Shown: positions 42,737 through 51,828 of the stretch, piece by piece
Numbering within the stretch: position 1 is the first letter of the stretch
How the letters are laid out: every line of letters starts with the position of its first letter
NCBI RefSeq assembly: GCF_030406325.1
Contig: NZ_JAUEQY010000012.1
Location: 124,001 to 188,000, forward strand
Source: Actinomadura sp. DC4
GTDB lineage: Bacteria > Actinomycetota > Actinomycetes > Streptosporangiales > Streptosporangiaceae
Direction of reading: 5' to 3'
Length of the DNA: 64,000 nucleotides
Translations under genes and position numbers: made by a program
Notes under the pieces: model-generated
The model's database searches: none
The model's input: only the letters and a program-made list of their open reading frames with translations
What the model was told of the DNA's origin: nothing

Positions 42737-44818
42737 TCACGCCGGTGAGGCGGCTCCGCGGTCGAGGAAGCGGGAGCCGGTCACGCGCTCCGCGACGCCC
42801 GTACGGTCCAGGTACGGCGTCACGCCGCCCAGGTGGAACGGCCAGCCCGCACCCAGGATCATGCACAGGTCGATGTCCTCCGGGGCCGCCACGACGCCCT
42901 CGTCGAGCATCAGCCGGATCTCCTGGGCGAGGGCGTCGAGCGCCCGCGTCAGGACCTCCTCCTCGGCGGACGGCGACGTGCCGCCGGAGAAGATCTCCAC
43001 GGCCTCAGGGTCGAAGGTGAAGTCCGGCAGGTAGACGCCCGGCTTGCCGGCCGCGACCAGTTTCGCCAGCCTGCCCGACAGCGGGAAGCGGTCCGGGAAC
43101 GCCTCGTGCAGCGTCTCGCCCACGTGCAGCGCGATCGCCGGGCCGACCAGGCCCATCAGCACGAACGGCGGCATCGGCAGGCCCAGTGGCGCGACGGCGC
43201 GTTCGGCCACCTCGATCGGGGTGCCCTCCTCGACCGTCTGGACGATCTCGCCGAGCATCCGCAGCAGCACCCGGTTGACCACGAACGCCGGGGCGTCCTT
43301 GACCAGTACGCACGACTTCTTGAGCGCCTTGCCCGTGGCGAACGCCGTGGCCAGGGTCGCGTCGTCGGTCCGCTCGCCTCGTACGATCTCCAGCAGCGGC
43401 AGCACCGCGACCGGGTTGAAGAAGTGGAAGCCCACCACCCGCTCGGGGTGGCGCAGCTTGGCCGCCATCTCCGACACCGACAGCGACGAGGTGTTGGTCG
43501 CCAGCACGCAGGTCGGCGAGACCACCTCCTCCACCTCGGCGAAGACCTGCTGCTTGACGCCCATCTCCTCGAACACGGCCTCGATGACGAAGTCCGCGTC
43601 CGCGAACGCCTCCTTCGTCAGCGACCCGGTGACGAGGGTCTTCAGCCGCGACGCCTCGTCGGGTGAGACGCGGCCCTTGCTCAGCAGCTTGCCGACCTCG
43701 GCGTGCACGTACGCCACGCCCTTGTCCAGGCGCGCCTGGTCCAGGTCGGTCAGCACGACGGGTACGCCGAGGCGGCGGGCGAACAGCAGGCCGAGCTGGG
43801 AGGCCATCAGGCCCGCCCCGACCACGCCGACCTTCGTGATGGGCCGGGCCAGCGACGTGTCCGGCGCCCCGGCCGGCCGCTTGGCGCGCTTCTGCACCAG
43901 GTCGAAGGCGTACAGCCCCGACCGCAGCTCCTCGCTCATGATCAGGTCGGCGAGCGCCTCGTCCTCGGCCGCGAAACCCTCGTCGCGCGTGCGGTCCTTC
44001 GCCGCCGCGACCAGGTCAAGGGCACGGAGAGGAGCGGGCGCCGCGCCGTGCAGCTTGCCCTCGGCGAGCCACCGGGCCCGCCCGACCGCCTCGTCCCAGG
44101 CCGCGCCCGTGTCCACCGGCGTACGGTCCACGGTCTCCGCGCCGGTCAGCACGCGTGCGGCCCAGCGCAGCGACTCCTCCAGGAAGTCGGCCGGCTCGAA
44201 CATCGCGTCCGCGATGCCCAGCTCATACGCCTGCGGCCCGCGCAGCATCTTGTTCTGGTTCAGCGGGTTCTCGACGATGACCTTGAGGGCCTTCTCGGCG
44301 CCGATCAGGCGTGGCAGCAGGTAAGTGCCGCCCCAGCCCGGCACCAGCCCCAGGAAGCACTCCGGCAGCGCCACCGCGGGCACGCCCGAGGAGATCGTCC
44401 GGTACGCGCAGTGCAGCGCCACCTCGACCCCGCCGCCCATCGCCGCGCCGTTCACGAACGCGAACGAGGGGACCGGCAGCTCGCCCAGCCGGCGGAACAC
44501 GTCGTGCCCCAGCCGTGCGATCTCCAGGCCCTGCTCGCGGTCGGTGATCAGCGGTACGCCGTTCAGGTCGGCGCCGACCGCGAAGATGAACGGCTTGCCG
44601 GTCACGCCCACCGCGACGAGGTCGTCGCGCGCCGCGATCGAGTCCATGGCGGTGTTCAGAGCCGTCAGCCCGCCGGGACCGAAGGTGTTCGGCTTGGTGT
44701 GGTCGAAGCCGTTGTCGAGCGTGATCAGCGCCATGGTGCCCGCGCCGTACGGCAGCTCGACGTCCCGTGCGTGCGCCTGCGTCACGACCTCGTCGGAAAA
44801 GACCTCAGTGATGGCCAT
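42737..44818 (-). CDS. Fatty-acid oxidation multifunctional enzyme (enoyl-CoA hydratase / 3-hydroxyacyl-CoA dehydrogenase)
   Basis: The 693-residue FadJ/FadB-type protein has an N-terminal crotonase domain (GADLNGVP oxyanion region, VNGAAMGGGVEVAL, ALPECFLGLVPGWGG with the catalytic Glu) and a C-terminal dehydrogenase (ITKVGVVGAGLMASQLGLLF). In the NAD motif the usual last glycine of GAGxMG is alanine. VGFHFFNPVAVLPLLEIV carries the catalytic His, and KDAPAFVVNRVL is present. It hydrates enoyl-CoA and oxidises the hydroxyacyl-CoA; the thiolase upstream completes the cycle. ATG 44818 has GGAGG upstream. Confidence 0.9.
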   Translation of the reverse strand: MAITEVFSDEVVTQAHARDVELPYGAGTMALITLDNGFDHTKPNTFGPGGLTALNTAMDSIAARDDLVAVGVTGKPFIFAVGADLNGVPLITDREQGLEIARLGHDVFRRLGELPVPSFAFVNGAAMGGGVEVALHCAYRTISSGVPAVALPECFLGLVPGWGGTYLLPRLIGAEKALKVIVENPLNQNKMLRGPQAYELGIADAMFEPADFLEESLRWAARVLTGAETVDRTPVDTGAAWDEAVGRARWLAEGKLHGAAPAPLRALDLVAAAKDRTRDEGFAAEDEALADLIMSEELRSGLYAFDLVQKRAKRPAGAPDTSLARPITKVGVVGAGLMASQLGLLFARRLGVPVVLTDLDQARLDKGVAYVHAEVGKLLSKGRVSPDEASRLKTLVTGSLTKEAFADADFVIEAVFEEMGVKQQVFAEVEEVVSPTCVLATNTSSLSVSEMAAKLRHPERVVGFHFFNPVAVLPLLEIVRGERTDDATLATAFATGKALKKSCVLVKDAPAFVVNRVLLRMLGEIVQTVEEGTPIEVAERAVAPLGLPMPPFVLMGLVGPAIALHVGETLHEAFPDRFPLSGRLAKLVAAGKPGVYLPDFTFDPEAVEIFSGGTSPSAEEEVLTRALDALAQEIRLMLDEGVVAAPEDIDLCMILGAGWPFHLGGVTPYLDRTGVAERVTGSRFLDRGAASPA

Positions 44819-44875
44819 CGCACTGCCTCCGTATCGAAGAGTCGCTCGCGTTCCTCACGCGACCACTCCGCTCGC

Positions 44876-44922
44876 TCGTCACACTCGCTCCCTGCTCATA
44901 GGTCTTCGTCACACTCGCTCCC
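44876..44922. repeat. 17-bp direct repeat spanning the thiolase stop and spacer
   Basis: TCGTCACACTCGCTCCC occurs at 44876-44892 and again at 44906-44922, exactly 30 bases apart. The right copy contains the thiolase stop codon and its last codons (ERV-stop); the left copy is in the spacer before the FadJ-type gene. It looks like a small duplication of the gene end. Confidence 0.7.
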
Positions 44923-46093
44923 ACAGAACGGTTCCGCCCATTCCCATCCCCACGCACATCGTCGTGAGGCCGAAGCGGACGTCCGGCCGCTCGGCGAACT
45001 GGCGCGCGAGCTGCGTCATCAGCCGTACGCCCGAGGAGGCCAGGGGGTGGCCGATGGCGATCGCGCCGCCCCAGGGGTTCACCCGGGCGTCGTCGTCGGC
45101 GATCTTGAAGTGGTCGAGGAACGCCAGCACCTGCACGGCGAACGCCTCGTTGATCTCGATCAGCCCGATGTCGTCCATGGTCAGCGAGTTGCGCGCGAGG
45201 AGCCGCTCGGTGGCCGGCACCGGCCCGATGCCCATCACCTCGGGCTCGACGCCCGCGAAGGAGTAGTCGACCAGCCGCATCCGGGCCGGCAGGCTCAGCT
45301 CGGCGGCGACGTCCTCGGCCGCGACGATGCAGCCGGTCGCGCCGTCGTTGAGGCCCGCGGCGTTGCCCGCCGTCACGTTGCCGTGCGGGCGGAACGGCGT
45401 CTTCAATCCGGCGAGGTTCTCCATCGTCGTGCCGGGACGCGGCGGCTCGTCGCTCGTCGCGAGGCCGTACCCCTTCTCGGCCGACCGCGTCGCCATCGGC
45501 ACCAGGTCCTGCTGGAACCGCCCGGCCTCGTACGCGTCGGCCACCTTCTGCTGGCTGCGCACGGCGTACGCGTCGGCGCGCTCCTTGGTGATCTGCGGGT
45601 ACCGATCGTGCAGATTCTCCGCGGTCATCCCCATGACCAGCGCGGAACCGTCGACGAGCTTCTCCGACAGGAACCTGGGGTTGGGGTCGACGCCCTCGCC
45701 CATCGGGTGGCGGCCCATGTGCTCGACGCCACCGGCGATGGCGACGTCGTACGCGCCGAAGGCGATGCCGCCGGCGACGTTGGTCACCGCGGTCATCGCG
45801 CCGGCGCACATCCGGTCGATGGCGTAGCCCGGAACGCTCTTGGGCAGCCCGGCCAGCACGGCGGCGGACCGGCCGATGGTCAGGCCCTGGTCGCCGATCT
45901 GGGTGGTCGCCGCGATGGCGACCTCGTCGATGCGCTCGGCGGGCAGCGAGGGGTTGCGCCGCCGCAGTTCACGGATCACCCGGACGACGAGGTCGTCGGC
46001 ACGGGTCTCGGCGTACAGCCCCTTGGGGCCGGCCTTGCCGAACGGCGTGCGTACGCCGTCGACGAAGACCACGTCACGCGCGGTACGAGGCAC
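44909..46093 (-). CDS. Acetyl-CoA C-acyltransferase (thiolase)
   Basis: The 394-residue thiolase cleaves 3-ketoacyl-CoA in beta-oxidation. The nucleophile is in AIDRMCAGAMTAV, the general-base histidine in NPWGGAIAIGHPLASSG and the second cysteine in LTTMCVGMGMGGTVLWE; NEAFAVQ is also present. It is of the FadA/FadI type. It is the first gene of a two-gene operon with the FadJ-type enzyme and is divergent from an acyl-CoA ligase gene, so activation and degradation of fatty acids share one promoter region. Confidence 0.92.
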   Translation of the reverse strand: MPRTARDVVFVDGVRTPFGKAGPKGLYAETRADDLVVRVIRELRRRNPSLPAERIDEVAIAATTQIGDQGLTIGRSAAVLAGLPKSVPGYAIDRMCAGAMTAVTNVAGGIAFGAYDVAIAGGVEHMGRHPMGEGVDPNPRFLSEKLVDGSALVMGMTAENLHDRYPQITKERADAYAVRSQQKVADAYEAGRFQQDLVPMATRSAEKGYGLATSDEPPRPGTTMENLAGLKTPFRPHGNVTAGNAAGLNDGATGCIVAAEDVAAELSLPARMRLVDYSFAGVEPEVMGIGPVPATERLLARNSLTMDDIGLIEINEAFAVQVLAFLDHFKIADDDARVNPWGGAIAIGHPLASSGVRLMTQLARQFAERPDVRFGLTTMCVGMGMGGTVLWERV

Positions 46094-46145
46094 GGTCGGG
46101 TCCTCCCTTTCTCACGGTGCGACTGATGTTCGTTATGTCCCCATA

Positions 46146-46163
46146 GGTTACTCGTCAGTAACC
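46146..46163. promoter_or_regulatory. Operator-like dyad in the divergent beta-oxidation promoter
   Basis: GGTTACT-CGTC-AGTAACC is a perfect inverted repeat with 7-bp arms, 53 bases upstream of the thiolase start and 86 before the ligase start. It suits a TetR-family fatty-acid regulator controlling both directions; no such gene adjoins. Confidence 0.5.
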
Positions 46164-46248
46164 ACTGACGTGCAAGCAGGCTCTTGCTGGGAAGGTTCAC
46201 CCACCCGTAACCTGACCGGAATCACAGGATCGCGGGGAGTGACGGGCA

Positions 46249-47913
46249 GTGGTGCACGCCAGGCCGGAGCATCGCTCCGGAGCCGGACGCAGGGCCGGCC
46301 GGGCCATCAACGTGCCGCTGACCATCGCCAGGCGTGGCCTGCTGTGGCCCTGGCGCCCTCTGCGCGCCACCCGCCAGCTCACCGCGCTCCTTCACTGGGG
46401 CACCACATTGGCCGGCGGCCTGGTCTCGGCGGCCGTCCGCGACCCCGACCGGCCCGCCCTGGTCGACGAGCGCGGCGTCCTGACCTACGCCGAGCTGCAC
46501 GACCGTACGGACCGGCTGGCCGCCGCCCTGATCCCCGACCGGGGCGGACGGCGCCGCCGCGTCGGCGTGCTCTGCCGCAACCACCGCGGCCTGGTCGAGG
46601 CGCTGGTCGCCTGCAGCAAGTGCGGCGCGGAGGTCGTGCTCCTCAACACCGGGCTCGGCGCCGGGCAGCTCAACGCCGTGATGCGCGAGCTGTGGGCCGA
46701 CATCATCGTCGCCGACGCGGAGTTCGCCGACCTGCTGCCGCTCGGCGGCCGCCCGATCACCAAGGTGACCGGCTGGGGCTCCGGCCCGCAAGGGCGCGAC
46801 CACCTGCGGGGAGTCGGCCCGACCCTCGACGAGCTGATCGAGCGCACCCCGGCGCCCGTCCTGGAGCCGCCCTCGACCCAGGGGCGCATCGTCTTCCTCA
46901 GCTCGGGCACGTCGGGCCGCCCGAAGGGCGCCCGCAGGCCGCCGCGCCCCGGGTTCGTGCCGCTCGCCGCGATGCTGGAGCGGACCCCGCTGCGCGTGGG
47001 CGACCGCATGCTCATCGAGGCGCCGCTGTTCCACGCCTGGGGTTACTCCTCGTTCCAGCTCGCCCTCGCGATGCGCGCGACGGTCGTCATCGGCCGGCGC
47101 TTCGACCCCGAGCTCACGCTGCGCACGATCCAGGAACGCTCCTGCACCACGTTGTTCACCGTGCCGATCATGCTGCAGCGCATCCTGGCCCTGCCCCGCT
47201 CCGTACGCGAGGCGTACGACACCTCGTCCCTGCGCGTGATCGCGGTCAGCGGCTCCCGGCTGCCGGGCGACCTGGCCACCGCCGTCATGGACGCCTATCC
47301 GGTCGAGCTGGTCAACGTGTACGGGTCGACGGAGGCGGGGTGGGTGACCATCGCCACCGCCGGCGAGCTGCGGGCCCACCCGGACACCGCGGGCCGGCCG
47401 GTGACCGGCGCCGTGGTGGCCATCCTGGACGAGCACGGCGACCCGGTGCCGGCGGGCGGCACCGGGCGCATCTTCGCCGCCAACGGCATGCACTTCGAGG
47501 GCTACACCGGCGGCGTGCCCATGGAGACCCGCGACGGCATGCTGTTCCTGGGCGACGTCGGTCACTTCGACCAGGACGGCCTGCTCTACATCGACGGCCG
47601 CGCGGACGAGATGATCGTCTCCGGCGGCGAGAACGTCTTCCCGGGCGCGGCCGAGGACGTGATCTCCCGCCTGCCGCAGGTGCGCGAGGTGGCGGTGACG
47701 AGCGTGCCGGACCCGGAGTACGGCGAGCGCCTGGCCGCCTACATCGTGACCGCGCCGGGCGAGCGCCTCGACGCCGACACGGTGCGCGGCCACGTACGGG
47801 GAGAGCTGGCCCGCTTCGCCGTGCCACGCGACGTGCACTTCCGCTCCCACCTGCCCCGCAACGCGATGGGCAAGGTCGTCCCCCACCAGCTCCGCGAGGC
47901 CGCGGCGCCGTAG
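46249..47913 (+). CDS. AMP-binding acyl-CoA synthetase (FadD-like)
   Basis: The 554-residue adenylate-forming enzyme has P-loop VFLSSGTSGRPKGARR, the ATP/AMP motif NVYGSTEAGW, and LFLGDVGHFDQDGLLYIDGR. The hinge to the C-terminal domain is followed by MIVSGGENVFP, and the catalytic lysine is in NAMGKVVP. It likely activates fatty acids or related carboxylates for the divergent beta-oxidation genes. An N-terminal basic, partly hydrophobic extension of about 60 residues may bring it to the membrane. GTG 46249 is preceded by GGGGAG. Confidence 0.88.
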   Translation: MVHARPEHRSGAGRRAGRAINVPLTIARRGLLWPWRPLRATRQLTALLHWGTTLAGGLVSAAVRDPDRPALVDERGVLTYAELHDRTDRLAAALIPDRGGRRRRVGVLCRNHRGLVEALVACSKCGAEVVLLNTGLGAGQLNAVMRELWADIIVADAEFADLLPLGGRPITKVTGWGSGPQGRDHLRGVGPTLDELIERTPAPVLEPPSTQGRIVFLSSGTSGRPKGARRPPRPGFVPLAAMLERTPLRVGDRMLIEAPLFHAWGYSSFQLALAMRATVVIGRRFDPELTLRTIQERSCTTLFTVPIMLQRILALPRSVREAYDTSSLRVIAVSGSRLPGDLATAVMDAYPVELVNVYGSTEAGWVTIATAGELRAHPDTAGRPVTGAVVAILDEHGDPVPAGGTGRIFAANGMHFEGYTGGVPMETRDGMLFLGDVGHFDQDGLLYIDGRADEMIVSGGENVFPGAAEDVISRLPQVREVAVTSVPDPEYGERLAAYIVTAPGERLDADTVRGHVRGELARFAVPRDVHFRSHLPRNAMGKVVPHQLREAAAP

Positions 47914-48070
47914 GGCCCTCGTTCGCCGTTCGGGGCGAGGCGGTCGCACACGGTCTCGAGGACCACCTGGTACGCGCCGACGCCCGGCACCGGCCTCGGC
48001 CACGCACTGATCGGCGAGTCGTCGGCCACGAGGTCACCGCCGGCCGGCGACCCGGCGCGGCGGCGGGTGG

Positions 48071-48931
48071 TCAGCGGCCGGCGTCGGCGGTCTGTTCGCG
48101 TGGGGCCGCAGGGACCACGGGCTTGGCCGGGCGCAGGAACAGCAGCATGACCGGCACGAGGTACACCGTCCAGGCGATCGCCTGGGCGAGGGTGACCTGC
48201 GGGGTAAGGTTGAAGACGCCCTGCAGGGCCGTCTGGAGCCAGCGGCCGACCTGCCCCAGGCCGCCGAACCATCCGCTCGGCTCGAAGGCCAGCGTGCTCA
48301 GACCCGGCAGGATCGAGGCCTCCTGCAGGTCGTGGAAGCCGTACCCGAACACCCCGGCCGCGACCACGATGAGCGCCACGCCCGTGATCGTGAAGAACCT
48401 CTTGAGGTTGAGCTTCAGCCCGCCCCGGTAGAGCAGGTAACCCAGCAGTGCCGCGGTGATCAGCCCGAGCACCGCGCCGATGATCGGCTCGGTCGAGTTG
48501 TCGGCGTTGCTGATGTTGGTCCACAGGAACAGGGCCGTCTCCAGGCCCTCACGGCCGACGGCGAGGAACGCCACGAAGAACAGCGCCCCGGTGCCCATCG
48601 ACAGCGCGCCCTGCAGTCTGCCCTCCAGCTCGGCCTTCATGAACCGCGCGGTACGGCGCATCCAGAAGACCATCCAGGTCACCAGGCCCACGGCGATGAT
48701 CGACAGGAAGCCGCCGAACGCCTCCTGCGTCTTGAACTGCATCTCCCCGGAGGCGACGCTCAGCGCGACGCCGAACGCGACGGCGAGCACGATGGCCGTC
48801 CCCACGCCGCCCCACACGGGTTTCAGCGCCTGCCGGTTGCCTGACTTCACCAGATACGCGATCAGGATGCTGACGACGAGTGAGGCTTCGAGCCCTTCGC
48901 GTAGGCCGATGAGGTAGTTGCCGAGCAACAA
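48071..48931 (-). CDS. efeU: EfeU/FTR1-family iron permease
   Basis: The 286-residue protein has seven membrane segments and both iron-translocation motifs: R-E-G-L-E in NYLIGLREGLEASLVVSIL near the N-terminus and again in VGREGLETALF (about residue 145). EfeU imports ferrous or ferric iron, normally with EfeO and EfeB; neither gene is in the next 5 kb on either side. TTG 48931 follows GAGGAG with an 8-base gap and gives the family N-terminus; the longer frame to 49036 runs through the promoter. A DtxR/IdeR box lies 53 bases upstream. Confidence 0.9.
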   Translation of the reverse strand: MLLGNYLIGLREGLEASLVVSILIAYLVKSGNRQALKPVWGGVGTAIVLAVAFGVALSVASGEMQFKTQEAFGGFLSIIAVGLVTWMVFWMRRTARFMKAELEGRLQGALSMGTGALFFVAFLAVGREGLETALFLWTNISNADNSTEPIIGAVLGLITAALLGYLLYRGGLKLNLKRFFTITGVALIVVAAGVFGYGFHDLQEASILPGLSTLAFEPSGWFGGLGQVGRWLQTALQGVFNLTPQVTLAQAIAWTVYLVPVMLLFLRPAKPVVPAAPREQTADAGR

Positions 48932-48983
48932 GGGGGGTGCTCCTCGTCTCAGGGCCGCCGGGGGATCGGAGACCGAACTGACC

Positions 48984-49002
48984 TTAGGTAAAGCTAACCT
49001 AA
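48984..49002 (-). promoter_or_regulatory. DtxR/IdeR iron box upstream of efeU
   Basis: TTAGGTAAAGCTAACCTAA matches the 19-bp DtxR/IdeR consensus at 17 positions. It should repress efeU when iron is sufficient. Confidence 0.85.
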
Positions 49003-49167
49003 GCGTGATTCTGTTGCCGATGAGGGGTCCACGCAACCCCGTGACGAGGGAGATTTGTCACTGATCGGCCGTCGATCGGCGCTGATGCTCCCTTTAGTGA
49101 TCTGTTGCACGGTCTGGATTCGGGCACACGTATCCCACTGGCCCCTAGAGGGCATAGCGTTTGACAT

Positions 49168-49977
49168 GTGGAGCTTCAGGACGTGATGACCCGCCGTCGG
49201 ATGCTCGCCCTGGGCGCCGCCGGCCTCGGTGCCCTCGCCGTGGGCGACGGTGGCCCGGAGATGGCCACCATCACGCGGCCGTTAGCGCGTGGCCGCGCCG
49301 TGATCCATCCAGGGCACGGGCCGCACCTGCCCCGTCCCGGCGCGATGCCCGCTCGCCTGCCGCCGCTGCCCGCGCGTACCGACGCGGTCCACCGGCTGCC
49401 CGACCTGTTCCCGACGGTGCCGCCCGAGACCATCGCGCTGACCATCGACGACGGCCCGCAGCCCGAGTGGACGCCGAAGATGCTCGACCTGCTGGCGGAG
49501 TTCGACGTGAAGGCGACGTTCTCGCTGATCGGCATCCAGGTGAAGCAGTTCCCGAAGCTGGCCGACCGGATCGTGCGGGCGGGCCATCAGCTCTGCAACC
49601 ACACGATGACCCACCCGCTCGGCATCGCGTCGATGTCGCGGAAGAGGGTCGACGCCGAGATCACCGAGGCGCACGACCGCATCGGCCACGCGACCGGCGT
49701 CGCACCGAAGTTCTTCCGCTCACCCGGCGGCGCCTGGTCCCACGCGGTGTTCCACTCGGCCGCCCGGCACGGCATGGTGCCGATCGACTGGGACATCGAC
49801 CCCCGCGACTGGGCCCGCCCGGGTACCAGGCACATCAAACGCGCGATGCTGAAGGCCAAGGGCGGCGACATCCTGCTCTGCCACGACGGCGGCGGTGACC
49901 GCTCGGAGACGATCAAGGCGCTGCGAAAGGTCATCCCCGAGCTGAAGAAACGCGGCCTGACGTTCGTCCCGCTCTGA
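49168..49977 (+). CDS. Exported polysaccharide deacetylase (NodB domain)
   Basis: The 269-residue protein has a Tat-like or Sec signal (TRRRMLALGAAGLGALAVG) and a carbohydrate esterase 4 domain. Metal and catalytic residues are seen in LTIDDGPQPEW (D-D), HQLCNHTMTHPL (H-x3-H), FFRSPGG and ILLCHDGGGDRSET. It probably deacetylates peptidoglycan or chitin-like polymers. Two starts compete: GTG 49168, with TAGCGT seven bases upstream (leaderless pattern), or ATG 49186, with a short AGG. It stands alone, convergent with the RNase D operon. Confidence 0.88.
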   Translation: MELQDVMTRRRMLALGAAGLGALAVGDGGPEMATITRPLARGRAVIHPGHGPHLPRPGAMPARLPPLPARTDAVHRLPDLFPTVPPETIALTIDDGPQPEWTPKMLDLLAEFDVKATFSLIGIQVKQFPKLADRIVRAGHQLCNHTMTHPLGIASMSRKRVDAEITEAHDRIGHATGVAPKFFRSPGGAWSHAVFHSAARHGMVPIDWDIDPRDWARPGTRHIKRAMLKAKGGDILLCHDGGGDRSETIKALRKVIPELKKRGLTFVPL

Positions 49978-50106
49978 CCCGCGGCGGGTTCGTCGGTGCG
50001 ATGGGCTGTCCCGAAGCAGGACCGCGGGACTTCCTCGGCCTGGGCGTCCCCGTCCCGCTTCAGGCGCGGTCACCCGGCGACGTACGGCCGAGGACAGCGT
50101 GGGCGG

Positions 50107-50592
50107 TCAGCCCCGGTGATCGCGCCGGACGGCGCGGGCGTACCAGACGTACGGCGGGTCCAGGTGGTCGACGGTGAAGCCGAGGCGTTCGAGCAGCCGG
50201 CGCGAGGCGAGGTTGCTCTCGTGCACCTCGGCGGTCACCCGCCGGCAGTCCGGGAGGTTGCCCATCCACCCCACCAGCCCCCGTACGGCCTCGGTGCCAT
50301 AGCCGTGCGCGCGCCAGGCGGCCCCCATGCCGTACCCGATCTCGGCCGAGCCGTCCGGGCCCGGCGCGTGCTTCATGCCGCACTCGCCGATCACGAGGCC
50401 GTCCAGCACGATCAGCCAGGTCAGCGCGCCCGGATCGGCGGCGGCGCGCATCGCGACGATCGGGGTCGCAGCGGTCGGCCACGTGCTGCCCGCCGTGAGG
50501 CCGGAGTAGTCGCCGTCCGCGAGCGCCTGGGCCGGGCCGGGGCCGAGCGGCCTCAGTACGAGGCGCTCGGTGACGATCGCGTCAGGTCTCAC
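50107..50592 (-). CDS. GNAT family N-acetyltransferase (RimJ-like)
   Basis: The 161-residue protein is of the Acetyltransf_3 type: TERLVLRPLG start, VIGECGMKHAPGPDGSAEIG, the acetyl-CoA loop AWRAHGYGTEAVRGLVGW and NLASRRLLERLGFTVDHLD. The acceptor is unknown. It overlaps the end of the RNase D gene by 11 bases and is therefore likely translated with it. Confidence 0.85.
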   Translation of the reverse strand: MRPDAIVTERLVLRPLGPGPAQALADGDYSGLTAGSTWPTAATPIVAMRAAADPGALTWLIVLDGLVIGECGMKHAPGPDGSAEIGYGMGAAWRAHGYGTEAVRGLVGWMGNLPDCRRVTAEVHESNLASRRLLERLGFTVDHLDPPYVWYARAVRRDHRG

Positions 50593-51811
50593 TCTTGGTC
50601 GCCAGCCTGACCAGGGCCTTGGCCAGAGGCGTGGCGGTGAGCTCCACCTGCCACGACCGGGACCCGAGCGCGGTCAGCACGAGCCCGACCGTCTCCTCGG
50701 TGACCGTCTCCGGGGGGCTCCAGGCCAGCCGGCGTACGGTGTCGGGCTGCAGGAGGTTCTCGGTGGGCATGGTGTGCTCGTCGGCCAGGGCCGCGACCAC
50801 GGCGCGGGTGGCGGTCAGCCGCTCGGCGGCGGCCGGGTCGCGCTCGGCCCAGCGGTGCGCGGGCGGGGGCCCCTCGCCGGGCAGGCTGTGCTCGGGCAGT
50901 GAGACGTCCGGCAGCGTACGGCCCCGCTGTACGGCGCGGAACCACGCGGTGGCGTGACGCCGGGGGTTGCGCCCGCGGAAGGTCGCCAGGGCGGTCAGGT
51001 CGTCGGGCGTGCGCGGAAGCTGGAGCGCGGCCTCCACGATGGCGGCGTCGGGCAGTACGCGGCCGGGGGACAGGTCACGCTCGCGGGCGATCCGGTCGCG
51101 TGCCGTCCACAGCTCGCGGACGACCGCGAGGCTGCGGCGGGTGCGCAGCCGGTGGATGCCGGACGTGCGGCGCCAGGGGTCCTGGCGTGGCTCCTTCGGC
51201 GGCGCGGACAGGATCGCGGCGAACTCCTCCTCCGCCCAGGACAGCTTGCCCGCCTCGTCCAGTTCGGCGCGCAGCGCGTCGCGCAGCTCGACCAGGAGCT
51301 CGACGTCGAGTGCGGCGTAGCGCAGCCAGTCGGCGGGCAGCGGGCGGGTGGACCAGTCGGCGGCCGAGTGCCCCTTCTCCAGGGTGAAGCCCAGGACGGT
51401 CTCGACCATGGTGCCCAGGCCCACGCGGGGGTAGCCGAGGAGCCGGCCGGCCAGCTCGGTGTCGAACAGCAGGTCCGGCACCAGGCCCAGCTCGGCCAGG
51501 CAGGGCAGGTCCTGGGTGGCGGCGTGGAGCACCATCTCGGTACCCGCGAGCGCGGCGCACAGCCCGGACAGGTCGGCGCAGGGCACGGGGTCGATCAGGA
51601 AGCTGCCGGAGCCCTTACGGCGGAGCTGGACGAGGTAGGCACGCTGGCCGTACCGGTATCCGGAGGCGCGCTCGGCGTCGACCGCCACCGGCCCCTCGCC
51701 GTCCGCGAGTCTCTCGACCGCGTCCGCGAGTGCCTCGGGACTCGCCACGACCGGGGGAATCCCATCCCTCGGTTCGAGTAGTGGTACCACTTCTGCTTCG
51801 GACAATCCCAC
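50582..51811 (-). CDS. rnd: Ribonuclease D family 3'-5' exonuclease
   Basis: The 409-residue protein has a DEDDy exonuclease domain (about 20-195): D45/E47 in VAVDAERASGYRY, the second Asp in HAATQDLPCLAELG, and YAALDVELLVEL with the tyrosine and final Asp. HRDC-like helical domains follow (about 210-300, VVRELWTARDRIARERDLSP). It trims tRNA and other structured RNA precursors. The GTG start lies 17 bases after the DUF3000 stop, so DUF3000, rnd and the GNAT gene form one operon. Confidence 0.9.
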   Translation of the reverse strand: MGLSEAEVVPLLEPRDGIPPVVASPEALADAVERLADGEGPVAVDAERASGYRYGQRAYLVQLRRKGSGSFLIDPVPCADLSGLCAALAGTEMVLHAATQDLPCLAELGLVPDLLFDTELAGRLLGYPRVGLGTMVETVLGFTLEKGHSAADWSTRPLPADWLRYAALDVELLVELRDALRAELDEAGKLSWAEEEFAAILSAPPKEPRQDPWRRTSGIHRLRTRRSLAVVRELWTARDRIARERDLSPGRVLPDAAIVEAALQLPRTPDDLTALATFRGRNPRRHATAWFRAVQRGRTLPDVSLPEHSLPGEGPPPAHRWAERDPAAAERLTATRAVVAALADEHTMPTENLLQPDTVRRLAWSPPETVTEETVGLVLTALGSRSWQVELTATPLAKALVRLATKSET

Positions 51812-51828
51812 GCGCCTACCGTACGTCG

